Position numbers and translations under genes: made by a program
The notes under the pieces: generated by a model
Database searches by the model: none
Told to the model about the DNA's origin: nothing
What the model saw: only the letters and a program-made list of their open reading frames with translations
Shown here: positions 11,399-26,300 of the stretch, one piece after another
Position numbering within the stretch: the stretch's first letter is position 1
How the letters are laid out: each line of letters begins with the position of its first letter
Source: Heterodera schachtii
Lineage: Eukaryota; Nematoda; Chromadorea; Rhabditida; Heteroderidae
Direction: 5' to 3'
DNA length: 64,000 bases
Assembly: GCA_023374025.1 (NCBI GenBank)
Contig: SIJG01000003.1
Coordinates: 3,130,416 to 3,194,415 of the forward strand

Positions 11399-14300
11399 AT
11401 GTCGACAACCGATCGGGTTCGACCCGCGTCACCCTCCGAAAACGGCACAGCAGTGACAATGCGCCAACGCCGGTCAACGCTTGCCCGACAAGGCTCCATG
11501 CTCGGCGGCGGCTTTCCGGAACGGCGACGCTCCTCCATTTTGGTTGGCCAGGTCAGTTTGGCGGCACTTAATTACTTAATTAGTCCCCGAGATCACCTGC
11601 TGGTAATGAGATGGCAAAGTCGAGAGTCTCGGCCAAAAGTTAAAATCGGGGTTGCCTTGGTCATGGATTTGGTCCAATTGTCGGCTTAATTACTCAATCA
11701 ATCAAAGCAATCAATCAATTTTGATCAGTGCCGAGACTCTCGGGCCTCTAATTGTTTGGTAAAAAGTCAAGACTCTCGACGCATCTTTAATGATCATAAA
11801 ATGCCAGAGTTCTTCTCGAATGTATTTTTAATCGTGTTTTTTTTTCTTTTTGCGCAATTGAATGATGAACTGTTCAAAACGAATTACAAACTCTTTAGCC
11901 AAAGAGGCTACAATTAAACAAAACTTTGATCACTTAATTACTGTTAATTTGTGTAGCGCGACAATTTTTTTTTTCTTTGTAGTTCGAGATTCTCGACTAC
12001 AGTGATAATTTGCTTTAAATTGCAAGGTGATTAAGCATTTTGACTACCGTTTTCAGCGTTCAATGGATTTGCAAATGGAACAAACCGGCAATGTGGGGCC
12101 ACGCTTTGTGCTGTTTATCATCCGAATGTTCCGGCGATGGGGCCGTTTTGTGGCCAAACACGACTGGAAGGTGAAGAGTTGTGGCATTTTGCCAAAATTT
12201 TTTGACGCTTTATGCCTTGGCATTTTGCAAAAATGTTTGACGCTTTATGCCTGGCATTTTGCCAAAATGTTTTGACGCTTTATGCGTTGGCATTTAGCCA
12301 AAATTGATAACATTTATACCTTGACACATCGCCAAAACCTGAAAGTGCTATTCCTTGGCATTACGCCAATTCATATGTTTATTTGGCACTATGCCAAAAC
12401 TGATTAAGAGGCCTTGGCATTTTGCCAAGTTTCATTTACATATTTTTTATCATTTAGGCAATGCTTCTGTGCTTAATCACCAGTCTGATCGGCTTTATCG
12501 TTGTCATGCTCACTCCGTATGGCGGCATTTAATTAACAGAGAAATATTTTATGCTGAAAATTTTTCGGTTTTCCTTATTGGTACCTCTTCCAAAACGTCG
12601 CTCGCCAAAATTTTCCAAAAAATTTGGCGAAATTTTTTTACCGCTAAATGTCGGGGAAAACCGGATTCGGGGAAGTCGAAAAAAAATATTGGTTCGAAAA
12701 AGAATGGCAAATTTATTAAAATGCTAATTAATCAAATATTGCCTTTTTTTTTCTTCCCAGACAACAAAATGACATCCAGGGATACGCACCGCCAAACGCA
12801 CGGGCACGCATTGAATACAGTCGCTTTCAGGTATACTGTACATACAGTACAACAAGAATAAATTACCATGCTTCAAATTTGTGACACCAGAAAAAACTTG
12901 GAACAAAGTAATTAGTGGCCAAATTAGCGTTGACCAATTTATCTAATTAAATGCAAAAATGTTTAATTTTTGAGTCATCAGATGCTTAGGCAGCTTACAA
13001 TTAGTGGCCAATCATCAGACATCATAATTGACTAATTAGTAAGGACTTTATTTGTTTTCCGAATTTTTAGTTTTTAGCCTATATTTTGCAATTTTTGGGA
13101 AATTTAAGAAAAAATGAATTCATTGTCCTTTTTAAGTTTTTTTTAAATAACTTTAAATGTTGTTTTCGGCATTTTAAGGTTTTCAGTCCATATTTTAAAA
13201 TTATTAAATTACTTTTTATTTGATTTTTTAAAATTTTTTCATATCAAATTTTGTTTAAATGCTTGTTATAATGAATTAATTAATTTTAAGTAATTAATTA
13301 ATTGCATAATTAAAGGATTTTTTCTCACGCGATGGGCCCGGCATCAGTGTGTACATTTTTTTGATCGCAAAAGATGACGGCTCAATGCTGCGCGAAGCAT
13401 ATATGAACGAAACACTAAAGGTGATCACTGATCATGATCAGATGATGAAGATAATTTATTTAGAAAGGAAAAAAATTAAAATTAAAAAAAAAATTGAATT
13501 AAATTAATAAAAATATTCATTTAAAACAAAAAAAAATATCGCAAAAAATATTTCATCAAATATTATTAATCATCAGGGCTTCTTTTTTTATGTAAATACA
13601 TATTTTTTCCTGGATTCTCCATAGCCTAATTAGTAGGAAAAACACTTTTCTTTTTTGTGTTTGCGAACAAAAGTTGGGATTTTTATTTACATATTTTTAC
13701 ATATTTTGGGATTTTTCTACATATTACATATGTACATATTTTTATACATATTTTGGACTTTTTCGCATTTTTTCATACATATTTTGCAATTTTTGACAAA
13801 TTTTAATAAATTTTTTATTAAATGCCCCAAAAAATATCCAAAATTACACAATTTTTTTCAAAAATTTTGAGAATTTATAGAAATTTCTTGTGAAAATTTA
13901 AAATTTTTTCTTTAGAATGTTCCCCAAAAAATCGTTTTTTTTCAAAAAACATACCAAAAATTAATTTTTAAAATACTAAATGTTGATTTCTAAGCCTATT
14001 TAGGTCATTTTTATGGCATTTTGTGCGTATTTACTCTTTACAAAGAATTTTTTTCAAAAAAATTTTATTTACATATTTTAGTACATATTTGGGAATTTTT
14101 GTACATATTTAATACATATTTTAGCATTTTTTATACATATTTTATTTACATATTTCGCGATTTTTCTTACATAAAAAAAGAAGCCTTGTTAATCATTGAC
14201 ACAAATCAATGATTGATTAATTAGAACAATAAGCAATTAGTCAAAAGACTTATTGATCACTTACCAAAAGCAATTAAAAAAATTGATCAGATCATCGAAT

Positions 14301-17300
14301 TTGATCACCCAATTTCTCAGGTGTTGGACATGGCCACGGATGATGTGAAGCTGTATTACAAAAATGAGAGGGGCGATTTCAACCAAAGCTTTTCCAAGTT
14401 TTGCCGCAGCTTCTGCAAAGCGAACCAACCATTTCGGGCATTTCAAGTAAATTTAAAAAAATTAAAATTAAATTTTATTTTACGAATTTTTGCCATTTTT
14501 AAGAGTGGCTTCATCTTCCAAAATGGTCTGGTAAAGAATGGCCAGAAATTGAGCAGTCGCATCAATTTGGACTATCCAATCGCACGCGTATTGCAACGTC
14601 CATTCAGCCTTCAGGTGGTGATGAATAATGAAGCTTCTTGGATGGATTTCTATATCCATATTTTCCATATTTCCATATTTTGTCATTTTTATCCATATTT
14701 TCATATTTTGGCATTTTTCCAAAAAACCTCTATTAGAATGGCCCCCATCAATTTAACCTTTTGATCATTTTTCGAGGGAAATCAATTAAATCTCGAGTGA
14801 TCAAACCGAGAAGAAAAGCATTTTATGTTTCTGATCAGATAATATTGTTTTATTTTGGAAGAAACCTTTCATAGATCTGATCAGTTTTTATCTGATCAGA
14901 CTCTGGGCAAGGATTATTCAAAGTGGCCTATTAATCAAATTTTAAAATTCATACTTTTTAAAATTTAAAAATTTTCCAAAAAAAAAACAGAAAATTTTTA
15001 TAAAAAAAACTTCGAATAAATTGTCAAAAAAATTTCTGCTATTTGGAAATTTAAGATGAGTTACTAATAAGTTTTTCAAAACATTTTCCTTAACGCTGAA
15101 AATTTTCAATTTAATCCTCCACAACAAATCATATTCCCAATGGCTTTCAGCAAACCTTTTTTGGCATCAAATTTTTCAACGATTCAACCACCGCCGGCAT
15201 CGACCCGTCCGATCAGCGCCAGTTCAATTTGACCGCCGCTTTGCTCAACGCGGCACAGTCCAGCGACGCCGAAAACGGCACCACTGATGGCGGTGGCATC
15301 CTTGACGAAGTAATGATGGACGAAGGGACGGCTAATGGGCGTGCCGAGAACGGCGGCAATTTGACGTCGGGCGCGACAAATTTGGCACTCGTAGCGGGGG
15401 ACGACCAACAAAATTGGCAACAGCACGTGACCAACATGCGCGAGGTGAAAATGATCATGCTCCGGTTCGAGGCGGAACACCAGCAGAACTGGACGGTGGC
15501 CATGGTCAAGCAGTACGAGTTGGCCATGCGCGACACATTCCAACGGTAGGGCGGGGAGCCGATCACTACTAGAAGAAAAATGCAGTCATTGATTGATCAG
15601 AAAAGTGATCAGATAGCGGCGAAGAAGCCGAGATCACTAATGTAAAAGGGTTCACTAATTATGATCACTGACAAAATACAGTCATTGATTGATCAGAAAA
15701 GTGATCAGAGGCTGAAGAAGTCGAATATGTAGTTACTGTAAATGACTCACCTAATTATAATAAATGGTTATTGGGATTAACACGAACGAATATGGATATA
15801 GAAAGTGTTTTTAAAAATAGAGAATTTCCATTTTAATTTTAATTTTTGGAAATTTTTTTTTAATTTTTCTCGAGGCGAGAAAAACGACCTAGGTGAAAAC
15901 TACGAGGGTCATGACTAAATTTTAGAAAATTATAAAAAATTCGGAATCCGCGCGGTGCCGTCGAATTTGATCGAGCGGTGCCATGCCATAATATCTGATC
16001 ATTCAACAAGCATTCATTTACTTTCCAGGGAATACAAATCGGATCGGATTGCCTTGTACGTGCTGTCCAAGTCGGTCATTGAGGACGAAATGGTTTGTGT
16101 TCATCGACATCAAATTGATCAAGAAGCTGTACTTATCCGGATAAGCTTTTGCAGATCCGTGCCGGCCTCTCCATCATCCCGTACATGTCCATTGGCTTTG
16201 CCGTAATGGTCATCTGCTCGGTGTTCTGTGTGTACATGCGTGCACTGTACATGCACCAGCACAGCGCGCCAAAGGTGATGATGGCACGGCTTTTGACTGA
16301 GACTGATCATTCATGGTCTGATCAGTTGGGCTACCAGACAATAGCAAAATTTAAGATTTTGTCTTGAAAATTGATCAGTTGGTTAGCCGAAGATTAAGAC
16401 TGATCACTTTAGTTGATCAGAGAAGACCTTTCAATTGCTTAGGGTTACATATTTGACCTGATTATCAGCTATAGTTGATGTTATCAAAAAACTAGAGTCC
16501 GGTAAAAAAATTTCCGGGATCGGCAGTTCAAAATTTTCCGGGATGGGAGTCCCGAACGGGAATCCCGTAAAAATCCCGCTCCCGTTAAAAATCCCGTTCA
16601 CCGAAAAAAGCGGGAGTCGGGAGCGGGACTCCCGTAAAATCCCGCGGGAGTCCCAATCCCGCCGGACTCTACAAAAAACCATTAAAAAAAAGATACTAGA
16701 TAGATTAAAAAGACTTGAAATAATTTGAAATTTAAATCAATTAAAAGATTTGAAATCTAAGGAAAAAAAAATTGCCTTAATTGGGGCCTTCGGTAATTTT
16801 TTGGTTCCTTTTTTTATTTTTGCTTCAGATTTATTTATTTTTTACTTTTTTAATTTTTTATCTTAATGAATAATTTTTATAAGAAAAATTTCTTTTAGAA
16901 GATTAGGCGCTACTTTAAAGGAGCACTATTTTGAAATTATCAAAAACAAAAGGGGCGAGGGAGGACCCTTTTGTTGTGCAAAATTTTTTTGGAATAAAAA
17001 TCCACGAAAATTTGTTATCCCGGGGTTTTAGAAGTCGCTGATCACGAATTGACATCTAATTCGAGGTCATGGACCCCAAGAACCCCAGGGAATAATCCTT
17101 TAAAGTAGCGCCGAAGATTACATTTTTATAGTATTTTGTTTTTATTTTTATTTTAGTGTTATTTTTTATTTTATTTTTTTATTTTATTGTTGGTTTGGTT
17201 AAAGGTCCAAACTGTAATTTTAAAATTATTCAAACATATTGTATTTTAAAGATCTTTCTGGCGATTGCCGCCTGTGTGCTGCCGTTCATGTCCAGGTGAA

Positions 17301-20300
17301 AATCAATTAATTACCTTGTGATAACGGCGCTAAAGTTTTTTTTTTGGGGGGGGGGGGAAATTCAATTCTTTAATCTGCATCTGATCAGTGATCAGTAAAA
17401 CAAAAAAAATTGAAAAGCCTCAAAAGGCCATAATTCAGGGGGAAAATTTATAAATAGATCAAATTCCAAAAAAAAAAAAAAAATTTTTTTCGAACAGAAA
17501 TTTTTCAAGGAAAAAATTCTTAGAAAATTTTTTTATAAGAAAATTTAAAGAAAAAAAACTTTTTGCTAAGTTTTTTGAAAAATTTTCAAGAAAACAGTAA
17601 ATTTTCATAAATTTTCAAAAAAAAAGTTTGCTGAAAAATTTTCAACAAATTTTTTTCTTTAAATTTTCTTATAAAAAAATTTTTCTAAGAATTTTTTCTT
17701 TGAAAAATTTCTAAGTTTAAATTTTTTTTTTGAAATTTTTGCGGCGAGATTTCGGCCTGCGAGATTTCGGCGGCGTGATTTTGGGGTGCACCCAAAAATT
17801 TCCATGTAAAATACTGTGCCAAAATTTCACTGTTCAATTAATTAGTGCCACGGCGCTCGGCTTCATGTTCATGTTCGGCTTCCGCTTCTCTTCCATCCTG
17901 TGCCTGATCCCTATCCTGGTGTTGTCCATCGGCGTCGACTCGTCCTATTTGATGATTCACGAATGGCAAGCAGTGATCCAACACTGTCGACGGCAGCCGA
18001 GCCGTACAAACAACCAAGTGGACTACCGTATCTCGCAGGTAAACTTTGGGTGCGTACCAGGGATGTGCCGAGCCAGACAAAATCCGATTCCGATTAAATC
18101 GCCGATTCCGATTATGGCCAAAAATCCGATACGGTTTTAAAACCGATTACGATTATGGCCCAAAATTCGATTAATTGCGATTCCGATTACGATTCCGATT
18201 TTTTTAAATAATTTTTTCCCAAAAATTTTATTCATAATCAAAAATTTTTTGCTAAATAACAAAAAACTTGATTATATCGGGGAGAATTAATCCCCGGCAC
18301 TGCTTTGTGAGAAAAATTTAATTTCAGTCATTATTAGGGTTGTAAATTATATGGACTATAAAAAGGCAAATATGGACATAAAATATGGACTAAAAAAGCC
18401 CGAAATACGGACTAAAAAGCTCAAATATGGACCAAAATATGGAATTCGTTTCAGAAAATATTTTTTTTCAAAATTCATTGGTATTCTCGCTAAAAAAAAT
18501 TCCTTCAAAAGGTCAATTCTTAGGGGTGTAATAATCGGATTTCAAGGCAAAATCCGATTACGATTATCCGATTCCGATTATGGCCCAAAATCCGATTAAT
18601 TGCGATTCCGATTACGATTACGATTCCGATTCGGCACATCCCTGGTGCGTACGGTAGAGAAATTTAATTCAAAAAGATGCCAGCCAATAAGGGGCTTCTT
18701 CAACAATTTAAAAGCAGAAATTACAGACATTTTTGTAATTTAAAATTATTTTGTTTTGTTTAAAAGATTTTTTTAAATTTCAAATTTAAATATCGCAAAT
18801 TAGAAAAAAAATGCAAATTTGGAATTTTGTTTCACTAAAATGCAACAGGCACTTACTGTAAAATACACCACCACACTAATCAGCGGCAAATCATCACAAA
18901 TTTCTGTGGTGCAATGATTTACGAAAGTGCACTAATTAGCTGAAAGTCACCAAACAATTAGTGCACTAATTAGTGATTAGAAAAAAAAATTGCCAACATT
19001 AGCATTTCGTTTCACTTAAATTCAACACGCAATTAGTGTCCAATACACCACCACACTAATTAGCGGCAAACCATCGCAAATTTTTGTGGCACAATTTATT
19101 CACGAATTGGTGCAACAATCTAATTACTGAAAGTCACCCAACAAATTAGTGCACTAATTAGCTACAACTCATCACTATTAATGCATTAAATGCACTAATT
19201 AGTCTCTCGTCCCCAAACTGTCACCGCTTTAAACTAAGCCTTTCTTCCCCTTTCAACAGGTGTTGTCCGAAATTGGGCCAGCCGTGCTCATCTCCACGTT
19301 GACCAACATTTTCGCGGACGGCTGCGGTTGGTACACGTCGTCGCCGGAGCTTGGCGCACTTTGCCTGGGCAACATGGTGTCCATGTTAGTCGCGTTCATC
19401 TACCAGGTACGGTAATCAAAAATGAAACGGTAGAAAAATTATAAAAAAAATATATTTAAATGATTCACAGCTACTGTATGTTTGTTTGTTTTTTGAAGAT
19501 TTTGGTAATTTTTTCGTTTAAAAATGTAAAACTGAATTGACGAAATTCAAAAAATGGGAATATTTAATTAAAAATTTATTTTATTTTTATTTTTATTATT
19601 ATTAATTTTTAATTTAATTTTTATTTTTCTACCGCAGAAGCGACACGACAGTTTTTAGAATATATTCTATTTTTTCGTCGCATTTTTCAAAAAATAAACT
19701 TTCTTGAAATAAGGGGTCCTGCGTTAATGTTCCGCCGAGAAAATTTTGTCGATTTTTTCCTCAATTTTTTTAACAGATTCTCACAAAAAAATTTTGTACT
19801 TTTGTGGATTTTTGGGAAAAAATTCGCGAAATTTTGGGTTTGGGAAAATTTTTTGGTGAGATCTGATCTTGGAGAGCAACACAACAAGGAAAATCGAATT
19901 TTCAGTAAAAAAACAATTTTTCTATTCAAAATTGCGAGTGAGAATAAACCAATAAAAAAAAAACATTAATTTAACGAAAGAAAAATTTATTTTTTTGAAA
20001 TGCCCATAATTTTCTGCTCCCAGATGACCTTTTATGCCGGTTTGATGTCGCTGGTTGGCCGCTACGAAATTGCCACGGAGCGACGGGAACGGCGCGAGCT
20101 GCAGGAGAGCATTCGGCGTGCCGTCGAAACGGGCGGTGCCGGCATGGAACTGGGCAAATCAAGCGTGAAGCATGGACTGACGGTACGGTACAGGGCCCTA
20201 CCGTATTTTACCATGTTTTTGGGCACTGTTCAATTGATCAAAATTGCTTATATTTGATTAAGAAGATTGGCATTTAAAATTTTTATTTATCAATAGAGGT

Positions 20301-23300
20301 TGAAATTTTAGTTGCGAAAACCCAAAAATAATTTAAAAAATTTTCCTAAAAGTGGCGGATCTAAGAAAAAAAAAATCATTAGATTTGAATTCTTTAATTC
20401 TACATAATTTTAAACTTTCAAAAAAATTCAACTTTTTGAAAAATATATGGAAAAAAGGGTGAAAATTTTTTCTAAAACATTTTTTTAATATTCCATTGAA
20501 AAATTTTAAATTAAAATTTTTGTATTTTGGGTCCATGGAGGAAAGTGAAAAATTTAAAGTTTTTTTTGAGAGTTCGTTTTTTTTGTTATTTGTCCTTCAT
20601 TTTCGATTTGTGAACCCTTGAAAATTTGGTATATTTTCAAATTTATAGAAAATTATACAATTTTTTTCAAAAAAAAGGCTTTAAAATTTTTATTTTGGAA
20701 TTTTTTTTGTTTTTTTCCAGCGCCAACACAGCAAATTCCACGAGCACACTAAACATTACATCAGTGAAACAATCCAAACTTATGTGAGCATTGTGGCCAA
20801 CAAATTCGGTACGTTTTTTTACAGTAACCTCCTCATTACTGTAAATTGTTTATTTACTAATTAATTTATTAGTTGCAATGCTGATCGTTGTACTGTACTT
20901 TGTCTATTTGGGCATGTCCATTTGGGTAAGTGGGGGGGGGGGGGGGGGGGGGGGACAATTAATTGTGAAATTAATTAATTTGAATTGGGTAATTAATTAA
21001 TTAACTGTAATTTGACTGTGAGATTAGCTACGCGGGAGTAGACTTTTAAAATTAAAAAAAAAAAAAGAAATTTAATTTTTCAAAAGTTTACTTCTTAAAA
21101 AATAAGAAAAAAACAAAGAAAATACCACAAAAAATCCAAAATTTTCCAACTTTTTAAAACCAAATTATTTTATTAAAAGAAATTTAATTTTTCAAAAGTT
21201 TACAACAGAAAATACCCCAAAAAATCCAAAATTTTCTAACTTTTTAAAAATCAAATTATTTATTAGAAATTTAATTTTTAAAGAATTTTAAACAAATGCC
21301 AGTAAACTTTTTAATGCTTTATTGTCATAGCCAAAAAAATAAAATTGCTAGTTAATTCACGAGAATTGAGTCTATAATTGAACACATATTACCGATTAAA
21401 TAGAAAATTCTAAATTTCGAATATTTCAACGCCGAAAAAATCCAAAAATTTTTAAAATTTTCGAAAAATCCAAAAATTTTCTTAGAATTTATTGTAAATT
21501 CAGGGAGTCACTCAAATGGAGGTCAAACTGTCTATCCAACAACTGTTCACCAGCGATTCGCCACTTCTTAAGGTGATCGATCAGGCCCGAAAACAAACGT
21601 TCAAATTTACCCAATTTTTGGCATTTTCAGGTTGACGAATTACGTGTTGGTTACCAAGTGCCGCATTTCATGGTAATTATAGTTAATTAAAAATTATTTA
21701 ACATTTTAATAGTGTTGTTTTAATTCAACCTGAAGCGATTTAATGATAATTAAATTAAATTATTGAATCTTTTGAGAGTTTACTTACTTGCTAATTAATT
21801 ATAATTATTGACTAAGTGCTAATTATGCAATTAAATTATAAATACCTTATTTAGTTAAAAAAAATAGATATTTAACATTCTGATAAATGTAACTTTGATT
21901 AAACAAGAATTCGATTAAGTTCTGCTTAAACTAAATTATTGAATGGTATGAGTGCTTAGTTACTTGCTAATTAAACATAATTATTGATTAAGTGCTAATT
22001 ATGCAATTAGTGCCAATTAGTGCAATTAAATCATAAATACCTTATTTCGTTAAATAAAATAGGTCCATTTAACATGCCGATAAATGTATTTTGATGAAAC
22101 ATGAAATGACTTAATGCTAATTAATTGAAATTATTTGCTAGATGAATTTTTGCTAATGTATTTGGTTGTTGTTGATTATTGCTAATTAGGCAATTTGTGC
22201 TATTCACAGTAATTAAATTTTATTAATTGTTCCCCCTCCTCCCCCTTGAAGAGTTCCACCGTTTTGGTGTTCAACCCGGGCAACCTCAGTGACCCCGAAC
22301 GGTTGGCCAAAATGAACAATTTTGTGGCCGAGTTGGAAGCGATCAATGGCTCATGGGGCCCAATTGGGACCAAATATTTTGTGCGCGACTTTATCGCCTA
22401 TGAATTGCGGGACGAAGGTGGTGAAAAGTGAAAAAATTTGGCCATTTGTCAGGCCAAGCCGGTGGTGCCATCTCAGCGCCACCAATTCAGTTTTCCAATT
22501 TTTTAAAATTTCTATGAATTTTGCAACCTATAGCGCTATTTTCTTGAAATTTTTGAAATTTTTGTGAATTTTGGAAGAAAAAGTCTAAGTTCAGATGGCA
22601 CACTACTCACTCTATTGGCTTAAAAATAAATATTAATGTTTTTGAAATTTAGTTAGGTTTATTTTTGGAAAATCAAAAAAAAAAATTAAATAAATAATTC
22701 GATTCTTTTAGTTTTCGCCGAAAATTAAAACTTAAAAATTTTCAAGGAGAAAGCTTTGATAATTTTTTAAAGAAAATTATTGAAAAAATCATAGATTTTT
22801 TATAACAAAATTTCAAAAAGAAATCTTAGAAAAATTTTCAAACCGAAATTTTTCAAGAAAAACTTTCGAATTTTTTTTTATAAAATTTCAAACAAAATTT
22901 TGAAAAATTTTTCTTGTTTTGTGCAAAAATTTTTGGAAAAATTAGTAATTCCTCATAAAATTTTAAAACATTAGAATTTTCAATTCTTTCCTTTGACTTT
23001 CTTTTTTTAAATTTATCTAAGATTGTTTTGTTGAAAATTTTCTAACTTTTCAATTAAAAAAAAAATTGCGGCTGAAATTATGTCCCGATGAAATTTCGGC
23101 GGCAAAATTTTGAGGTACGTACATCCATCAGCAGGAGGCTCTATTTCATTGATCAATGCTAATTTTATTTGATCATATCTATACTTCTCAGATGATCTGG
23201 AGTCTGAACTTGCTGCGCTTGATGCCGGCGTGGAAAGCACAACCTCAGCAGCCGGGGGCGGCGACGACACGGCAATGGCACTGACCACACAAACGCCAAA

Positions 23301-26300
23301 CGGACCGTACCGCGAGGATGACTTGCGCGCGTTTCTGCGTTGGCCCGAGTCCGAGGAGTGGAAGGCGTACATCCGACTGGACAACGACACGTAAGCTTGT
23401 CTAATAATGCTTTTTCGAGAATAATGGGACCAAGCAAGTCTTGGACACGAGTAATCTCGGAAACTTTCGCTCTCGAGTGTATTCTAATGATCAGGGAATC
23501 TAAGCCTGATCGATCAGTTCTTCTCATTTTCTTTTCATCCAATCAGACATTTTAAAATCTTTTTGATCAATTATGATTTATTTCGCCCAGATCTGGTCCT
23601 AATCATGCATGCTTCTTCTAATATCCCTGATTTTCTTATCCACTCATAACTTTTCTCAGACACAACCAAATTGTACAATCTTGGTATCATACGATAGCCC
23701 TAAGAGTTCTTTATTAGCCTGCCAAATTTCAAAAAATTTTATTGTTTTTCAAATGTTATGACAATTTTTTCATTTTTTTGGCTAGAACTTTTGAAAAACA
23801 ATAAAATTTTTGAAATTTGACAGGCTAATAGAGAACTCTTAGGGCTATCGTATGATAGATACCAAGATTGTACAATTTGGAAGTTTTCTTGAAAAAGTTA
23901 TGAGTGGATTTAATCAGCAAATTTTGCACTTTTTGTCCTTCGACCTAGCACCGTATACACTATATGGGCGTCTTATCTCTGATCTGATCACTAGGGATCG
24001 GATTTTTAAGGGCAAAAAAGTACAAAATGAGGGCGTAAATAAGGTCGAAAAAGTTCCATTTAGGGATAATTTTTTAAATTTCTGTTTTTATATGAAAATA
24101 ATTTCAATTAAGGCAAGCAATTTTCTTCATTGATTACAGTTGCAAATAATTAAAAAATATTCGAAATTTTTGAATATATTTTTCTAAAATAAATAAAATT
24201 TCAAAAACCAAAATTTGATCAAAAAAGAAATAAATTCAAAAATTTTGGTCAAAAGAACGAATTTTATGTGAAAAATTTTTTGAAATTTTCCAAAAATGTG
24301 ATCACATCAAAAAAAATCTTTTTTAATTGCCTTTTGTAAAAAAATTTATTAATTTTACTAAGTTAGTAAATTTTTAAAAAAAAAATTTCTCGGGGGGGGG
24401 GGGGAAACGATGCGGGGGGGAACTGATATGAGGGGGGAAACGGCGGGGGGGGCTGCTTTTTTATATGATCAGGTCACCTGAATGATCAAAAAATATTCAA
24501 TCATTTAAACATTCCTATATGATAATCAAAGTCTGATCCTGGTTCATTTACAAAAATTTTATCCTCTGATCAATGTGCTCATTTTGTGTTTCAGGGGACG
24601 CCTTGAGCGCTTCTTCTTCACCACTGGCTACCATGGTGATCAGCTCAAAATATGGACTGAACGTGGCCACATGCTGAACCAATGGCGTGCCATTGTGGAC
24701 AAATATGCCAAGTGAGGGCTCTTAAAAGCAGAGTTGTACGGGACCTGGACCTGGTACTGAAAAACACGTACAACTGAGTACCTAAGTCCAGGTTTTGACC
24801 AGTTTTGCCGGGGCCGGGAAAGGTCCCGGTTTTCCCAGCCAAAATGTCCCGGTTTTTCAACCCAAAAAATCCCGGTTTTGCCCAAAATTCCTGGTCCCGT
24901 ACATCTCTACTTAAAAGTGATCGGAAACGCTGATCTCGTGCCCATGGCATTTTGACAGATCGGAAAATTTCAATGCATCAGTGTATTATGATGACTCAAT
25001 CTTCTTGGATCTGATCGACAACATGCCAATCGACACACTGCAATCCGTCATTGGCACATTGGTAAGTGGTGTTTGATCGCTTGATCACTTTGCCTAAATT
25101 TTTATCACTAATTCACCAATTTCCATTCATGATCAATTTATTTACTGATTTAATTTTAATCTAGTGAAAACTGTTTCATGGGCCCCCTATCCCCCAAATT
25201 ATTATCCCCGAAATCTCATTCCCGAGCCTACTTATCACTTTCCACCTCAATCCGTTTTAATTCATTCCTAACGCCTTGATCAATCATTGGTTTACCAATT
25301 TTATGATCAGTCCCGGTTCATTCCTCACGGTTCTCAATTCTGATCACTTCAATTCAATACCGATCGTTTGATCATTGCTTCGTTTTCCCAATGGATGATC
25401 AGTCCAAGTTCATTCCTTTTGGTGCTCTATTTTCTAAATTCTTATCACTCCCCGGGTTTCTAATCATTCAACACCTATCGCTTGATCAAAGCTTTATTTT
25501 CCCGATTCTGATCACTTTAATTCAATACCGGTGATCACTTGATCAAAGCTTTGTTTTACCGATTTTTGATCACTTCAAATTTATACCGATCGCTTGATCA
25601 AAGCTGTTTTTCCATTTTCTGATCACTTCCCCTCTTCCCCCCCCCCTGATCAGTTATGCATGGGCTTTGTGTGCTTTCTGTTCCTGAACAGCATGTTCAC
25701 TGTTGCGATGGCATCCGGCTGTGTGTTGTCCATTTGTTGTGGCATTCTTGGCATTCTCAGCTGGTTGAAAACTGATCTGGACCCAATCACAATGGCAAGT
25801 TTGGAAAATTCAAACAAAATTTTCGAAATTTCTTAATTTTCATAATTTTTCATTTTATAATTATTTTTAAAATTTTTAATTCTTTAAAAAGGACAACAAA
25901 AACCTGGCAGTTTTTTAAATTTCTCTTAATGGTAACACTAATTTTTCCTAAGATAATCTCAACAAAAATCAGGTACCTTTTGGAAAAATTCACAATATTT
26001 ATCTAAAAAATTCTTCATTTCAAAAGAATTATAAAATTTTCTTCATATTTTACGACATTTTTCTGCTGGACCGTAGGGGGAAATTTAAAAAACATATTCA
26101 AACCTAGTTAAAAAAAAAGACTTACAAATTAAGTTTTTTTCCCCAAAAATTTCGACTTTTTCTCGTTGCCCATGCTTTTTAAAAACTGTTTGGCTTTGAT
26201 CAATTTTTGTTGAAGCTTCCCGTCCGCCGATGGTTTTTGTGTTCATTGTTTTCCCATTATGAAAACGATTTTTTATTTGAGTCTTGACGCCTAATTAGCC

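Noticed and set aside
15184..15566. Two - strand frames opposite PTR exon 8
   Set aside because: They are shadows of a real + strand exon with matching splice phases; no independent evidence.
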